64,000 nucleotides of DNA from positions 1-64,000 of the forward strand of contig JAKSYS010000143.1 in the NCBI GenBank assembly GCA_022925895.1, written 5' to 3'. Below, in pieces: positions 9,436-22,744 of the stretch. Position 1 is the first letter of the stretch; each line of letters opens with the position of its first letter. Origin of the DNA: Fragilaria crotonensis (taxonomy: Eukaryota > Bacillariophyta > Fragilariophyceae > Fragilariales > Fragilariaceae). Position numbers and translations under genes: made by a program. The notes below the pieces were generated by a model. It did no database searches. It was given only the letters and a program-made list of their open reading frames with translations, and was not told where the DNA came from.

Positions 9436-12400
9436 ATGTCAGTGTGCCTCGTGGCAGAACTTTGTCCAAAGATGCCGCCAACATCGGCGGCGGCGGCGGC
9501 CAAGTCCAGATCCAGCGCCATCAACGCTCACAACCAAGACAAACCACACGAGTCTTTCCTCGTCAACAAGGGCTTGCAGCACAGCGGGATCAGCAGAAGC
9601 AGGAGGCAGTACAATCTGCCGGCATTTCCATGGAACAAGGTGCGTGGAATGCGGCGGCGGCAATTGCGGCGTAGTGTGGCACAACCTCTTTTGCAATTGA
9701 TCTTCTCGATCTGAGATCTGGTCTAGCAAGCCATAAACCGAATTTTCTAACCTTTGCTGTTCTTGGGCTCGGATTTGAAGTGATGGAAGATCTTCGGGTT
9801 CTCGAGGAACAGCAACACGACTCGCAACGGAAGCTCACGCACATAAAGATCCTCAAGCAGAATCGACTTGAACGTAGTTCTGCTGTGGAAAATCAGCTTG
9901 CTTCCGTCAAATACAATAATGGCGAGCGACGAGCTCAACTGAATCGCGCCCATGAAATTTTGAGCTCCGCAACCCACGATATGGAAGCCGTCAAGCTCGG
10001 CGCCAGTCGCAACGACGAGCGTCTCAAAGCGATCGACAACAAGCTCAAGGAGGCATTGGTTAGATCTTGCATTTTTCAAACCTACCGCCGCAAAATCGAT
10101 GGACGCCTCCTCAACATTCGTAGTCGAGAATCTCTGTGTCATCGCCTCTTGTCAGCTCAACGTGAAGATTTCAACGTGGCTGTGTCAATTGTACAAGGTA
10201 ACCAGGAAAAAGATGAGCGACTTCGTCAAATTATCAACGAGTTCCACATGGCGGGGAAGGGCTTATCCGACGAGATTTTGATGGTTCGTTCCGAAAGTTC
10301 TCGACTCGCGGACGATCTGCACTCTTCGAAGCACATGGAAGCTTCGACTATGCTTCGAGCGAGGAGCATAGATGCTGAAATCAGCTGTGAGGACGACCGC
10401 CATGCTGCCGAAATGATGGTGATCACGAAACAAATAGAGAAATGTCGCGGGAAGAAATCGGCATTCACGATCCAGCACGAGCAGATGACGGAGGAGCTAA
10501 ACCTTCACCGCTCGAAAATTCACGAATTGTGGCTGGCTTCCGCGGCTATTCAAGCGGAGGAGGGGCACGATGCAATTTCTGAGCCAACTGAATGTGGATG
10601 TAGTCCAAACTTAGGTATGGAAAGCATCTTGAAGGCAGTAGCTGCTCTTGATCACAAGCTGGGAGCTATCACTGCAGCCAGAACCGAAGGACGTGCGAAG
10701 TGTGATCTCCTAACCGATGAGATGTGCATGTTGCAAGCAGATCACGCAAGTCTCACAAAGGCATGCTCGGAAGTAATCGAGGCTTCACAGCGGACACAGA
10801 AAGTTGAGCTGGAACGAACAAAATATCAGGAGGACTATCTTGCCGAGCTCGAAGCGGAGCGGGGAAACGTCGAGAAACTCCGGTCCTCCCTCGACGAGCT
10901 TCAAAACAATCTGGTTGCCGAAAGAAACAGATTGGAGGAAGAGCTCAACCGGCAAATCGAAGAGGACACAAAAAGACATGCTGATATGTATCAGTTGAGA
11001 CGTAGCCTCTCGATCAACCGTGATGCCCTTGTTGACTTTCAAGAGCGGCATGAGTCGGAGAAGACCGAGAATTATTCTAAACTTGAAGCATACAAAAGCA
11101 AGCTCCACGACGCCAAGACAGCATTCGCGAAAGTCCAAGTAGAGGTAGAAACGTTTCGCGACGACGATAATGCAGCATTGGATGAAGAGGCAGCAGAAAT
11201 CGTCAGCGTTCAGGAAATGATGCTGGAAGAGACCGCATCGGAGATTGCTCGAATTTTGCAAGGTAAGAGCCATTGATGAATTCATTTGTCAGTGCTGACC
11301 GAGCACTCATCATCCATTCGCAGGCAACCCAATATTAACGCAACTTCAATATCACTTTGACGCGTCCAAGACTCGTGAAGGACGCATAGTGGATGCCCTT
11401 ACTGCACTTCAAGGTGATTGTATGAAGCGAAAGAAGGAAATCCTTCTAAAGCAGAAGCGAGTCCTCGCAAGGATTCGACAGGAGCGTGAACAAATCGAGA
11501 ACAATTCGCTACTTGCAGAAGCGTGCGAGCGCAAGATGGCTATGAAATTTGAAGAACCGCGAAAATTGAAGCGTCGTTTGGAGAGGGAGGAGAATCGTCG
11601 GAAGCGAGTGATTGTTGGCGCTGCGCAAGGTACTGCAAAGCAACAGACCTACGACGGATCTCGACGAGCAGACGAGGCTGGAACGCAATCGTGTAAGGAA
11701 GCGTCGGGGGTCGCCTGCAGTAGACGTTCCAAGAAAGATTCTATAACCGAAGATGTGATTAAGCCAAGAAGCGGCAATGCAGTGACAAAGGATTCTGGAA
11801 AGAAACGCCCAAGTGACGACGTTGGGACTTCGCAGGTGAGATTCGCGAAAGACTCGCCATCCGAGGCGGAGGTTGTGGGTGGAGTAGACAGCGAGGGCAA
11901 TATCGGAAGAACGAATGTGCTATCTGGCCGTGAATCTAGACGAAGACGTGAGAAGGGAGAATGGGAAGTCACACCAAACGATCGTAGCAACGATAGGGAA
12001 ACAGCTGTATCCCTTCTCGATCTTGGGTCAACTTCAATCGGCAAGCCGGTACGTTCTTTCATGACCTTATTTGAGGATGAAAAATTCAGCCAGGCAGACG
12101 CAGGTGATGTTGTCGGAGGGTGCCTCACCCAGCGCGTTGGGTTGGAATTTCCAACACCCAAGTCGAAGGTGAGCGAAAGCCCAAATATCAGGAGACGAAA
12201 ATCAAATTCACAGTGGGAAAAGGAGCGAAAGGCGACCATCGAGCCGCTAAATTCTGATGGTATAGCAGAAAGCGTGAAATGGACCCAAGCATTGGATGGG
12301 GCGGCACGCGGCAGCAATCGTCCTTCTGAGGACACAATGGAGACGCAGAGTCGCCGTAAGGTATTTGGTTCAACCTCCCAGCGAAATAAGGCAAGTTCGC

Positions 12401-13146
12401 GCAGCCAAAATGAGCAGGGACGATCATCACGTTCGTCATTCTCAAAAACTGCGACACGCCAATCAACGGTTGGCGCGACGTCCGATCCTACTCCTCCATC
12501 GAAGCCACCTGCCCGTCGCTTGCCTAGTACGATTGAAGGTGATGCTGCCAGTGTGCTTGACGAACCTCCATCGTCAACTCGAGCGTCCCACAAGTCACCC
12601 CGTGCCATAAGAACGATCCAACCGAGGACCTGTTGTCCCGAACCAAGCGTCAGAAACGAGACGCCTGCGAAGTCGTCGAATCAATGTACCTCGCTGCCAA
12701 CGATCTCTTGGAGGTCATCGACACCATTGTTGGAGGAAGCGACGGCGCCTCTCAAGCGACCCGTTGATGTCGATTCTAAAGTGTCCGTTATGAAGAAGGC
12801 GAAAGTCGCTGCGACCTCCACTGTCGAGAGGTCAACAGATCGCGATAGATCGGGGAGCAAGAGAAGTGCAGTCACTCCACACAGCGTAGAGAAACCAACA
12901 GCTCGCGAGCGATTCGGTACCAAGAGAAGCGCAATCGCTCAAGCTCACGGAAAACACCATCCGATGTCGTCATCGCAGACGCGACATTGTTCGAGTCACG
13001 ACTTTCAAGCTTCTGGGATTTCTTCTGGGGAACGAGGAATGTCCAAGTCTCGGCGCAGAAAGGGACACTCCGGCGCTATAGCTAATGGGATGTCGAGTGT
13101 CAAGGCTGTCCCAGCACGGCTCGACGACTTCACCTTCAATTTCTAA
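9436..13146 (+). CDS. Large coiled-coil protein with disordered Ser/Arg-rich C-terminus
   Basis: Three exons are proposed. The second intron (11263-11323, 61 bp, GTAAGA...CAG, phase 1) is clear. The first exon, with the stretch PTSAAAAAKSRSS and strong GC-ending codon bias, runs from 9436 or 9472 to about 9639-9643. The first intron ends at AG 9780, but the good donor at 9640 leaves a stop after joining. The weaker GT at 9644 keeps the frame and gives about 1170 residues. Residues from about 70 to 620 are almost continuous heptads (charged, Leu-rich). The remainder is low-complexity and rich in Ser, Arg and Lys, with two repeats of the type 'R-x-G-[ST]-K-R-S-A'. I do not recognise the family. 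Filament-like, kinetochore-like or centrosomal roles are possible but unproven. It is convergent with the S1 protein gene. Confidence 0.75.
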
Positions 13147-13464
13147 AACCAAGAGGGGTATTGAAGTGCTGAAATCATTTCCGAAACTCAGGTGAACCAT
13201 AGTAAATCGCTCCCACAGTGACTAGGCTCGTCAGGAATTATCACGAAATCCACGGCTCTTCCCTTCCAGCAATATAGCTAGGACCGACCGTCTCCAATAA
13301 ATCGAATGCAAGACCGCGAAGCTTGGACGAGTGCAGCGCGCCTGAACAGAAGTCTATCGTTAACAAACCATATCTAGCGTCACTCTCGCAAAATGCCATG
13401 ATTACGACACCGGAATAACACACACCGCTTTGTCCGGACATGCCCATTCCCGTGAAGCTTTGCA

Positions 13465-14548
13465 TCATACTCGCTGTTTTGCTCGTTCAAGCCTAGCAAT
13501 GATTTTCTTGGCCTCCTCCACATTCTCGAAAGGTAGGTCCTTGCCATGTGCATCGTCTTTTCTCCTTCTGTGATCATATTTCACATCGGATCGACGCCGT
13601 CTGCAATCGCCGTCACCGCCATTTTCTGACTGGTTGTCTCCTTGCGATTCATCGGCGTCGGCACTGTTTCGTCTTCTTCGTCGACGTCCGTCGTTGCCAT
13701 CGCTGTCGCTGTCGCTAGAGCGTCTTCGACGCTTTCTATGATGACGATCCTCTTCGCAATGACGCTTGCGTTCGCGCTTTCGCTGTTTGCTCTGCTCTTT
13801 TGCATTTTGTTTCTTATCCTTTCGTTTCTTCCTTTCCGACTCCTCATCGTGCATCCCCGTCGGTCCGCTCGAGTGAGTCATCCATGCTGGAAGCGTTGAA
13901 CCACGACCACGTCCAATTGGTTGAATTCTGGTAGCAGTTTGAGGTGCTCGTACTTCACCCTCGTCGTCACCAACCAGCGCATAGCCGTTGATCAAGCTCG
14001 ATTGCTTGGTTCCGTCCGATTTTAGGACCAGATTGGTACTCCTCTTCGGCGCCATTGGATCCAGAGCGACTCCCATACCAATAGCCGAGTTCAGACTCTG
14101 TGCAAGTTGCTCTTTTATCGCCTCGCCAAAAGCCCTGTCTCTACTCAAATCTACTCCTGAACCATCCTGAGCAGCATCCTTCATGGACAGCCGGACCTTC
14201 AAGTGGGTTCGACCATCCTTTTCCTCTCGAGAGATCTCCAACACCTTTACCCATAACGAGTCGTTGATGGAGAGTGCGTCCTCAACTTTATCAAGCTTAT
14301 AGCTACGCGAGGGGCGGGGGGTTAGTCCTTCAGTCGATCACCGTGTAGCTACATCAGATTACAGTACTGTGCATAATGGCAAAACAAGGATGATGTCATG
14401 CTTGTGCTAAACTCACGACTCACTTGACAATTTGCGAAATGTGAACTAAACCCCGACATCGATATCGATCCAGTTCAACGAAAGCCCCATATGCCTCAAT
14501 GCGAGCAACCTTCCCAGGTTCAATTGATCCTTCAGCCGGTAGCTCCAT
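13465..14548 (-). CDS. S1-domain RNA-binding protein with Arg/Ser/Lys-rich tail (ZCCHC17/pNO40-like)
   Basis: Exons 14548-14424 and 14302-13465 are joined through a 121 bp GTGAGT...TAG intron (phase 2), giving 320 residues. An S1 OB-fold covers about residues 6-75: GKVARIEAYGAFVEL, then GLVHISQI, then the closing strand VKVLEIS...THLKVRLSMK. This is the usual order of S1 motifs. The middle holds a GYALVGDDEGE segment. The C-terminal half is a dense Arg/Lys/Ser/Glu tract, ending in a helix E-E-A-K-K-I-I-A-R-L-E. Human ZCCHC17 has the same S1-plus-basic-tail layout with a CCHC knuckle; I see no knuckle here. A role in nucleolar or spliceosomal RNA binding is likely. The frame stays open upstream of the ATG to 14605, so a further 5' exon is possible. 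Confidence 0.78.
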
Positions 14549-16478
14549 TGACGTGAAGTTGTCGTTATAAAAAACTTGGTGCTGTGAGGACTCGACACTC
14601 GACACATTGGACCGAGCTCCGAAAGTTGCACATACTAGCTAGTCGTAGGTGTATATTCGTAGTACATATGCGTGTACCCAGTACCTGGTAACAGGTACTA
14701 GTACTACATACGTAGTATTATGGATTGTGTGACTTATTAGCATAGTGACTCTCGACAGTACAGCAACCTGGTATCTGAGTAGAGCAGTGCACGTGCCACG
14801 TACTGCACGCTTCAGACTTGCTCAGGACAAGGTCCGGCAAAACGAGTGAAATCAAAAATGCCAGAATGGCGTGCCAGAAATCCTCTCACTGCACACGCAG
14901 CCAGGGTGTGACAAGAGGTCCACATTGTGGCAAGAGATGGGACAACGTATTTTTCGTGGTGTATCTTGACTGACAGCTGCAATCTGGGAATGAATATAAG
15001 TTAAAAACGTGTTCAATTTCCATCGCCCATACTTTATAACCTCTTCGGCAGGGTGCCCTTAACAGGCACAAAGCCATGGCCTCAGAGGCAGACAGGGAGT
15101 GGGCACCAATATGAGCAGCAGTATAGCCACAGGCTGTTAGATTCACAGCTTGAATGCCATCATGGCGGACGGCTGCAAGGATATTAGGAGCGCGAACATG
15201 GAGAAGAGGCGGGTGCGTGGTACTGAGTGGCAAAGTCAGGGGCAGACGGCATTGCGTATCAACATGGCCTTCTCGACGCGCCGCGGCTTCATGATGCATA
15301 CTAGTTTGCCCACGCTGGCCATTTCTATTGTCAATCATGAGTGTAACGGAAGAGGTTGTGGCCATAGTATGCTGGGTACCCTGATCTGCTGATCGTGGTG
15401 TGCAGACTCGGAAATGGGTGGTGCGGGTGGGAGATGTGGGCAGCAGGCAAGGTGTCTTCCTCCCGCATGCAGAAGAAAGAAAAATGCCAAGATGATGAAG
15501 TCTGAGATGTCTTGGGAGAATGGGGAGGCAGCATCAGGTGCAAAGCCTCCTGGTGAATTGCTTCAACAACAATGCCACTGACAGGGAGGGTGAGATGGGG
15601 TTTTGAGGCAGCGTCATCTTGCTTGTTGGACTTCAGGATGTGGGACAATGGCAGGTCAAGGTTGTTTTGGCCAGGGAGAGGTACATTGGGGGTCATTAAG
15701 TCCAGCCACTATGCGGGCCTGTGCCACGTGATGTAGGGCTTTTACAACGCCAACCGACCAACCAGACCCAAAGAATCCACCAGTTCTAATTCGCCGGGCG
15801 GCGAAGCCCAGGAGCAGTTGTTCTTGAACTTCAGGTTGCAGATATTTTGAATCTTTTTTTCAATTGCGCACCTCTTGTTTTTGATTCTTTCTCGTTTTGT
15901 TGAGTTGTACCAGTCTACCACGCTTCCATCACTTATAGTCTTTTAGTGCAAAACTCCCCGCGTATTCACTCTACTACGGTGCTACTAGTAGAGTACTCCG
16001 TAGAGGCTCTTAACTACCGGTAGAGCACAAAAAATTTTGCACGACGCAATACAGTACCTGGTACAACGTCATCTTTTCACTCTAAGCATACCGGAGTACG
16101 ACGTACAACAGTACTCGGAGTACTAGGTGTATGCATATATATCCCTGTGCCCTACATGCATATGTCCTATGTCCTATGTCGTACTACAGTATGTCCTATC
16201 ATCCTACCTTACATACGTCCCATGTCCCTATGTCAAATTCACCAGTAGAGTGACAGCGCCGCTCCCGTCCTGGAGAGCGCTGATTTTTAGCAGATGGCGA
16301 ACAGCTGTGCGATAACAGACACAGTTTAGTGAGAACTCTGCCATGAAACCATTCCGATCTTCCTGCATTTGTACATCCCGTGCATCCGTACTAATAAATG
16401 GGTTGGAAGTTCATTTCATCGCCGATACTCATCCTTGTCATTTTGTGAGGGTACTTGGTTTCGAATCGTCGAGAGAAC
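14549..16478. other. 1.9 kb intergenic region, no supported gene
   Basis: The ends (14640-14780 and 15950-16200) are rich in GTAC palindromes. The centre (14880-15720) is less repetitive and has open frames on the minus strand with a faint ankyrin-like phrase near 15070-15180, but no start, splice sites or full domain. It may be remnant coding or transposon DNA. Confidence 0.35.
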
Positions 16479-17330
16479 ATGTCTGCACCAAGATCTCCCA
16501 ATCTTTGGGAGTCCATCGCCTTGGGCGGGGCGTCCTGTGTCTTCGCCGTTAACTTCACTCATCCGATCGAAACCGTGAAGACTCGGATGCAAATTAATGG
16601 CCATGGTGTGATGCAAGTAATTGGTACAACCTTCCGAAATGAAGGTATTGCAGCATTTTGGAAGGGCATCGTCTGGGGCTGGGCTCGGGAAGCTTCGTAT
16701 GCCTCAATTAAATTGGGAGCTTACGCCCCTGTTCGTGATGCAATTGGAGCGGGAAAGAAGGATTCCCCATTCATTCTCAAGTTCACCGCAGGCGCCATTA
16801 CTGGAGGAGTTGGGTCGATCGTGGGCAATCCTTTCGATGTGATGAAGACAATGGCTCAAGCCAACGAGGGTAAGAGCGTTGGATTGTCGACGTTAGCCCT
16901 TACAATGTACAGAGATCAAGGTTTGGCTGGTTTCTATCGTGGGGTCGGGACAAATGTGATGCGTGCCTGCGTCTTGAATGCCACCAAGATGGGCTGCTAC
17001 GACATCTCCAAAGGGTACGTTGCGGATGCTTCCGGTTGGTCGCGCAAAGACCCACGTACTGCCTTTTTCTCTGCAACCGTGGCTGGTTTCTTCATGACCG
17101 TCACAGTCAGCCCTTTCGATCGTATCCGAACTCAGCTCATGAATCAGCCTACCGACAAGAAGTTATACACTGGCTTCGTAGACTGTGTTGCCAAGACAAT
17201 CCAGCAGGGAGGCGTAACTTCACTTTGGAGGGGTTTCATTCCTATCTGGTTCAGGTTCGCTCCTACATCGACCCTCCAGCTCCTGTCCCTTGAATTCTTG
17301 TACGAAGCTTTTGGATTCCATACATTGTGA
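16479..17330 (+). CDS. Mitochondrial carrier family (SLC25) protein
   Basis: This single-exon gene encodes 283 residues, the normal carrier length. The three-fold repeat is clear from its signatures: [16 protein letters not shown] and SPFDRIRT (Px[DE]xx[KR]), each at the end of an odd-numbered helix. Each is followed by a matrix helix and a second conserved part ([26 protein letters not shown]). The protein should sit in the inner mitochondrial membrane and exchange a small metabolite. The signatures and the short loops resemble the dicarboxylate/oxoglutarate/uncoupling-protein branch, but the substrate cannot be fixed by eye. The ATG at 16479 gives the expected short N-terminus; the frame extends upstream without an ATG. 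Confidence 0.92.
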   Translation: MSAPRSPNLWESIALGGASCVFAVNFTHPIETVKTRMQINGHGVMQVIGTTFRNEGIAAFWKGIVWGWAREASYASIKLGAYAPVRDAIGAGKKDSPFILKFTAGAITGGVGSIVGNPFDVMKTMAQANEGKSVGLSTLALTMYRDQGLAGFYRGVGTNVMRACVLNATKMGCYDISKGYVADASGWSRKDPRTAFFSATVAGFFMTVTVSPFDRIRTQLMNQPTDKKLYTGFVDCVAKTIQQGGVTSLWRGFIPIWFRFAPTSTLQLLSLEFLYEAFGFHTL

Positions 17331-19762
17331 GAAGACTTATGCCAACATGGTCACCTTGATAGTTACACTCTGCGAACGGTCCACATTTGTGGTCTACTCT
17401 ACTAGTTGTTAAGAGAAAGTTACATTGTCTGCCGACCGCAGGAGTACATTCTGACTCCTGACCGCTTTAAAATATACTCGAGTACTCGAGTAGATCTGAC
17501 CGAGATGTTCAATCTGTACTGGAATTGTGAAGTTCTCGTACGGTGATGGTATTGTACAGTGGCACCAAGTCCGCCGAGTACAAGACATAAATATGTGTTA
17601 TAGATATATGAATATATGAAACATGAAAATACCGGGGAAATTGCAATTTATTAGGAGTTCACTCGTACTACAGTACTCTTTAAAGGATTTTTCAAGGTAC
17701 TGTAGTCGTACAATGACCAACTACCGGTATTATATTTATATGTTCAAATGTATCGTTGTGTTATTTAGAACAAAAGCCTTCGCACATACAATTTAGTCCC
17801 ATTAATATATAATCCATTTTGTTTACGAAAACACCCACTATCCAATACTCACAACTGCCATCTTCCCTTTGCACAGCTTCCAAAATGCTTGTTTTGTACA
17901 GCAAAAGAAAGTAGCTACACATGACGAGGAACATCAATGCCATACAAAGAGTAGTAATTGACTTGATATTGAGTAATTTCTTGTCGTGAAAATTATGCAA
18001 TTTAGTGGTGGCTCATTTGTTATGGCTCTTCGCTATTTTTATGTGGTACTACGTGAACCTCGTACACCAGAAGACGTACCATCATAAATCATAAAAGGGC
18101 GATCACCTCTGATCCGATTAAATGGCACTCCAGTTTCGTAACTGTGACATCAAAAGAATCCTAGAAATCTGAAGGTAGTAGTTTTTGCAAACCCAATCTC
18201 CAAAGCTATACACGTGTAGCTATTACTTTGAATTTGCAAAATTGACGCCGGTCAGGTTGCCAAATTTCAGTTTGAAAATTTTGGACCTAAAGTGTCGTCA
18301 CACGAGTAGAATTTGTTTAACTTAGGCCGATGCTTTCAGCGAACAAAACGTCACGCAAAACAAAATGTAATGTCTGTTATGCAAAAAAGTCCTTACAGCC
18401 ACATAAAGTCCCTACATAAGGGTACTAGGTTCGTTTTGTGAATCCGGGTGCTTTTGAAGACATTCAAAAAGCATTTGTATGATTTTGTAAAAGCCCGGAT
18501 TCTCACGAAAGAGAACAGGAGCTACTCCTCAGCAGTTAGAACTCGGACTAAATGGGACATGGCATCGGACGGTCTGGTACTACAGTACTCCGCATCTACG
18601 GCTTAAAGTACAAGTTACGGTACGCGGGCAGCCAGCTGTTCTTATCTTTGACAGTCATGTGATTGTCTCCTTTGATAGTGCCATCTGATAGAAATGCTCG
18701 TCGATTGATCCGAGATGGCGGCGAATTGCTGTAGCTGGCAAACGCAGTCAGTGCCTGTCAGTCATTCACAAGGACACAAGCCATGTTCGTCAAGCGTTTC
18801 TTGTGGATTTTGTCAATTTGAGCATGGCGGCAAAATTTGTTCAATGAACGTTGTGACACATGACAAAGGAGACGACTGATCCACAAGATAACTTTAGTAC
18901 GTTTTCTATACAGAAACCAAATTCAAATGCCTAATTTCTTTAACTCTTATACACATCATGAAAGGAATCATAAATCGTGGCATAATTACTCACTTTTGTA
19001 AAGATCACTAGGGGGTACAGCTGTTAGCACCATTTAATGATTTTTTGCAAAACAATTCGGTCTGTCCATCTTGCTTGCGTAAAGTTTTTCTTTGCTGCAA
19101 GAAAACGGCCTTATGCTGAGCTAGTATTTTTAGATTTGAAAGAACCAATTCAATCCAGGTTTGATTGATTCTTGCAGGTCTCCCTCATTGAAGTTAGAGT
19201 TTTGTGGGAGTGAGCATTCAAAGCCTTCATTCCGCTGATAATGGCATTGAAGTCTCAGCATTGACTTGCAACAACTGTTGGAGCATGTTCATGCTTAGCA
19301 AACATGATGAAGGACACATGTTGGGAATTTGTTGACACATGAAGGGTGATTCCAGTTGGGTTGCAAGGGTTTAATGTGGACAAATTGCTGTCGTAGCAAA
19401 GGAGGTTGTGATGGCCGAACTCAGTCTGCGACAACTGTAGTTTTCGTACTGGCGTTTCGCCGTATACAGTGCACGTGGGAATTTGCATAACCAAAGCCGG
19501 ATGGGACTCAGCTGGAAGACAAGATTCAAACGCCAATAACGGCATACAATAACAACCGTTAGCTGCCGTACCTCGTCTGTGTCAGCATAATGCTACGAGT
19601 ATGAATACTGGTACTACGGAACTCCCGAGTACGTATGACATAGCTACTAGAGTACTGGTACTGCTGATGACAGAACACAGGAATGAATCTACCATTTGTG
19701 AATAGAGTTCCATTTCAAACGTTGATCCGGTGCTTCTTAGGTGATCGAGTACTTCAGCGACG
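17331..19762. other. 2.4 kb intergenic region, no supported gene
   Basis: The stretch is AT-rich from 17560 on. An imperfect hairpin (GAATCCGGGTGCTTTT at 18440 against AAAAGCCCGGATTCT at 18489) is present. Small minus-strand frames at 17761-18000 (one hydrophobic stretch) and 19255-19545 have no recognisable domain. The last 200 bases, with GTAC words, probably include the K+ channel promoter. Confidence 0.4.
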
Positions 19763-21437
19763 ATGTTGTTATCGGACATCGAACTCAACAATAGTGATGC
19801 TGAAGTGACTAGTCACGAGCGCGTGGTAGAAGCAAGCGAAGAAGACATTGAGTCTCGGAGAGGGCAGGAAGCTCATGTAAGTCTACAACGAATTGGTTTC
19901 GCAGTGTGCACTTGTCGCTCATACTATTATGTCGATTCATCGACAGCTCCGCAACGAGGACGAAGTCAATGTGAGGGGTAAAGGACATCGCTTTCGAGCG
20001 AGAATTAGGGGCTTCGTGAGGCGTTCGTTGTGCTGCCTTACTCGGGAACACCTTTGTCCCGGTGACCACGATGATGTCGAAGATCCAGCCCGTAAACAAT
20101 ATCGACTCGAAGGATCCCGCGTCAGGCCGAGGTATTGTTTGAGATTCGGTTCGAATAGGACGCCCTATAATATTGGAATGGTCGTCTCGCGTCATCAGAT
20201 GTCGATGGCCAAGTCTTTGCATTGGATGTTTCGCGTCAACTTTTTCTTCCTTTTTGCACTCAGTTGCGTCGTGTTCTTCGCGTTCACACTACTTTTTGCG
20301 GGTTTCATCTTCCTGGCTGGGCAGCTAGATCCTCAGTGTTTGAGGGTGGTGGGTCAACCTTTTCATCCTTCTTCGGCTGGTTTTGCTGATGCCTTCACTC
20401 TAAGTTGGACTACCTTTTCGACTGTAGGTTACGGAAATGCGTACCCAGCTCTCGGACATGAGAATGACAGCCCGTCCAACTGCACATTTATCACGGCTAT
20501 CTGCTCGCTCGAATCTCTTATTGGCGTCCTGTACTCGGGCTTCTGTGGTGCCATTTTGTTTGGAAAGGTGCTTCGGATTCAGTCGCGTGCACAGGTCGTT
20601 TTCAGCGATCCAATTGTCATACGTTATGGTTCTGGAGTCGAAGCACACATTGAAGATGACGAGGATGAATACACTGAAACAGGAAAGAAGAAGATTCCGT
20701 GTCCAGTACTTGAATTCAGGATTGTGAACCGCCTCTTCAATGATGTTGGAGGGGAAATAATTGACGCAACGCTCAACGTAGTTGCAAGCATCGAGCCAGA
20801 CGGCGATGCTGCCGGCAAGGATCCTGGCTTTGAAAGAAAAGAAACCACAACATCGTCGATGACGTCGAACCATTTTGGCGACGACACGTTTGGCAGTCTC
20901 CATTCTATGGACGCAAAAGAGGTCGGTAATCAACGACGAGTCCTGGATGGTTTCCTTATGAAAGCACTCACAAGAAAGAAGGGGACAGAGACAGAGCAAT
21001 CTCCACGACTTTTGAACAAGCGTATTTTTTCTAAAATGATGATGGAAGCTAGTGAGCACCCGTTCTTCAAACGGGTCTGGTTGGCTCGTCATGTTTTGGA
21101 CGAACACTCTCCGTTATTAAAACAGAAAACTCGGCGCGTCATTCGTAAATGCGGTGGTTACTGGCCTGAACAGCTCAACAGCTATCAAGGAGTTCAAGAG
21201 TCATTGAGTTTCCACCAGATTCTGGTATCCTTGAATGGAGTTTCCAACATCAGCGCTTCTGATGTCTATGCGCAAAAGATATACGACCATGGGGATGTCA
21301 ATGTTGGGTACGAGTTTGTTAACTTGTTATATCGCGACGGAGATGATTTGAAAGTGGACATTGATCTCATCAATGACGTGCGAGAGCAACATGGGGGAGG
21401 GGGGGAACCGCTCACCTTCGCAACGGGCGAACAGTGA
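19763..21437 (+). CDS. Inward-rectifier-type (Kir) potassium channel
   Basis: Exons 19763-19876 and 19947-21437 are joined through a 70 bp GTAAGT...CAG intron in phase 0, giving 534 residues. The N-terminal cytosolic part is acidic, then basic. A first membrane helix lies at about residues 138-163. The pore loop carries the selectivity filter TVGYG at 197-201, and a second helix follows at about 216-245. The rest is a Kir-type cytosolic beta domain (ARAQVVFSD-like start 'SRAQVVFSDP', FRIVNRL). This matches two-helix Kir channels, which set resting potential or take up K+. The cytosolic domain contains two acidic or low-complexity inserts (about 300-320 and 330-400), longer than in animal Kir. 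The ATG at 19763 begins a good exon and the splice is clean. Confidence 0.88.
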
Positions 21438-22744
21438 TTATTATTATTGTAGATCGAAGTGAATGGTGGAAGTTGCGACCCTCGATTCCTCAGCGTCGGC
21501 TCGATAATCCCCATCCGAGCTTGTGACGCCTTCTGCGAATAGTTATTGACGCTGTACCCCTTCCCTACATTTGGTAATGTTTTCTCGACGAGGCTCAGCT
21601 TTTTGAATTTGGTGGAGAATCGGATGTTGCTTCGGGCGTATCAAATCATGTTCACTATCACACGGCTGTTCAAGCGTGTCTTGGTTGTGGCTTATCATTC
21701 ACATAGATCTTCTCTTCAGGGTCAAAAAGCATTGGCTTAGGGGTCGCAAAGGAAACATGAGCTGAGATGTTGCAACGTCGTAAATGCCGTCGAAGCCCCG
21801 TCCAATCTGGGGAGATTTGAGTGTGTGTGCTTACCATTGATAAGTAGAGCATTATAGCATCTCAGTGCTTTGACCCACCATTTCTCTTAATCATTGTTTC
21901 CGTGTTTACACCCAATTCAAAGGTTTACAGTTTGACCCTCGTTTTCCTGTTGTCGCAATACAAACAAAATTGATGGGCAGGTCGAAGACACGTATTGGTA
22001 GCGAGTACGAGATAGATTGTAGTCGAAGATATAAAATCATTTCCACTGTAAGCAGGGGGGTTTTTTTTCAAATCTCTATTCCTCTTTATGAAGAACCGTG
22101 CAATATACATTTCTTCAATGTGTCCTTCTGTTTCTGTGGCAAATCTTGTAATCCATTTCAGTTAGCCTATCCTAGCATTTCATCAAGGTGTGACCAGTTC
22201 GTAAGATTGCTTTCCTGAGAGCCTTGATAAACAGAGTTGATGCCTGCATCTGCTCATCACTGCATTTGGACTTGCAATTTTCAATTTCCCAGTTGAGACA
22301 TTCCATTAAGATCCAGCACTAAAATGTGTTTTGTGTCACAATTCACGTAGCAGTGCTCAAGAAGCTTGTTGGTCATGCCATTTTGCTGTTTCATACTAAG
22401 TTTTTTCTTTACAGCAGGAACAAAACCTCTTTCCTGTGGAGAGTCAACTACACCTTACCATAGAAACCATCAAATATCAGAAGAGCAACCTCATTGCCAT
22501 CATGGTCTTTTTCTTCATCAGCATACATCACCATCAATCCATTGACTTCCAAGCCATCATCCGCTTGAACTGCCATTATCTGTTCGTGCATTACCTAGCC
22601 TGGATACAGTATCGTTGTCGATACGTACTGTATATCGACTCGTGGTTGCATCCAGCTACAATACTCTATGCTGGGGCCTACACGTATTGACTACTAGATT
22701 AGTCAAGCCGAGCACCTTCTTGGACTCCGCTCACAACTTCTAAC
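21438..22744. other. Intergenic, no gene seen
   Basis: This lies downstream of the K+ channel gene. Small frames (for example 21970-22218 and 22436-22690) lack motifs and codon bias. A palindromic stretch with TACGTACTG-like words lies near 22610-22690. Confidence 0.4.

Noticed and set aside
11649-12608. 319-codon minus-strand frame
   Set aside because: It lies fully inside the coiled-coil gene's last exon on the other strand and has no motif.
14886-15365. Minus-strand frame with a faint ankyrin-like phrase
   Set aside because: There is only one weak partial repeat, no start and no partner exons; not enough for a gene.
17761-18000. Small minus-strand frame with a hydrophobic stretch
   Set aside because: The DNA is AT-rich, so a hydrophobic stretch arises easily, and there is no family match.
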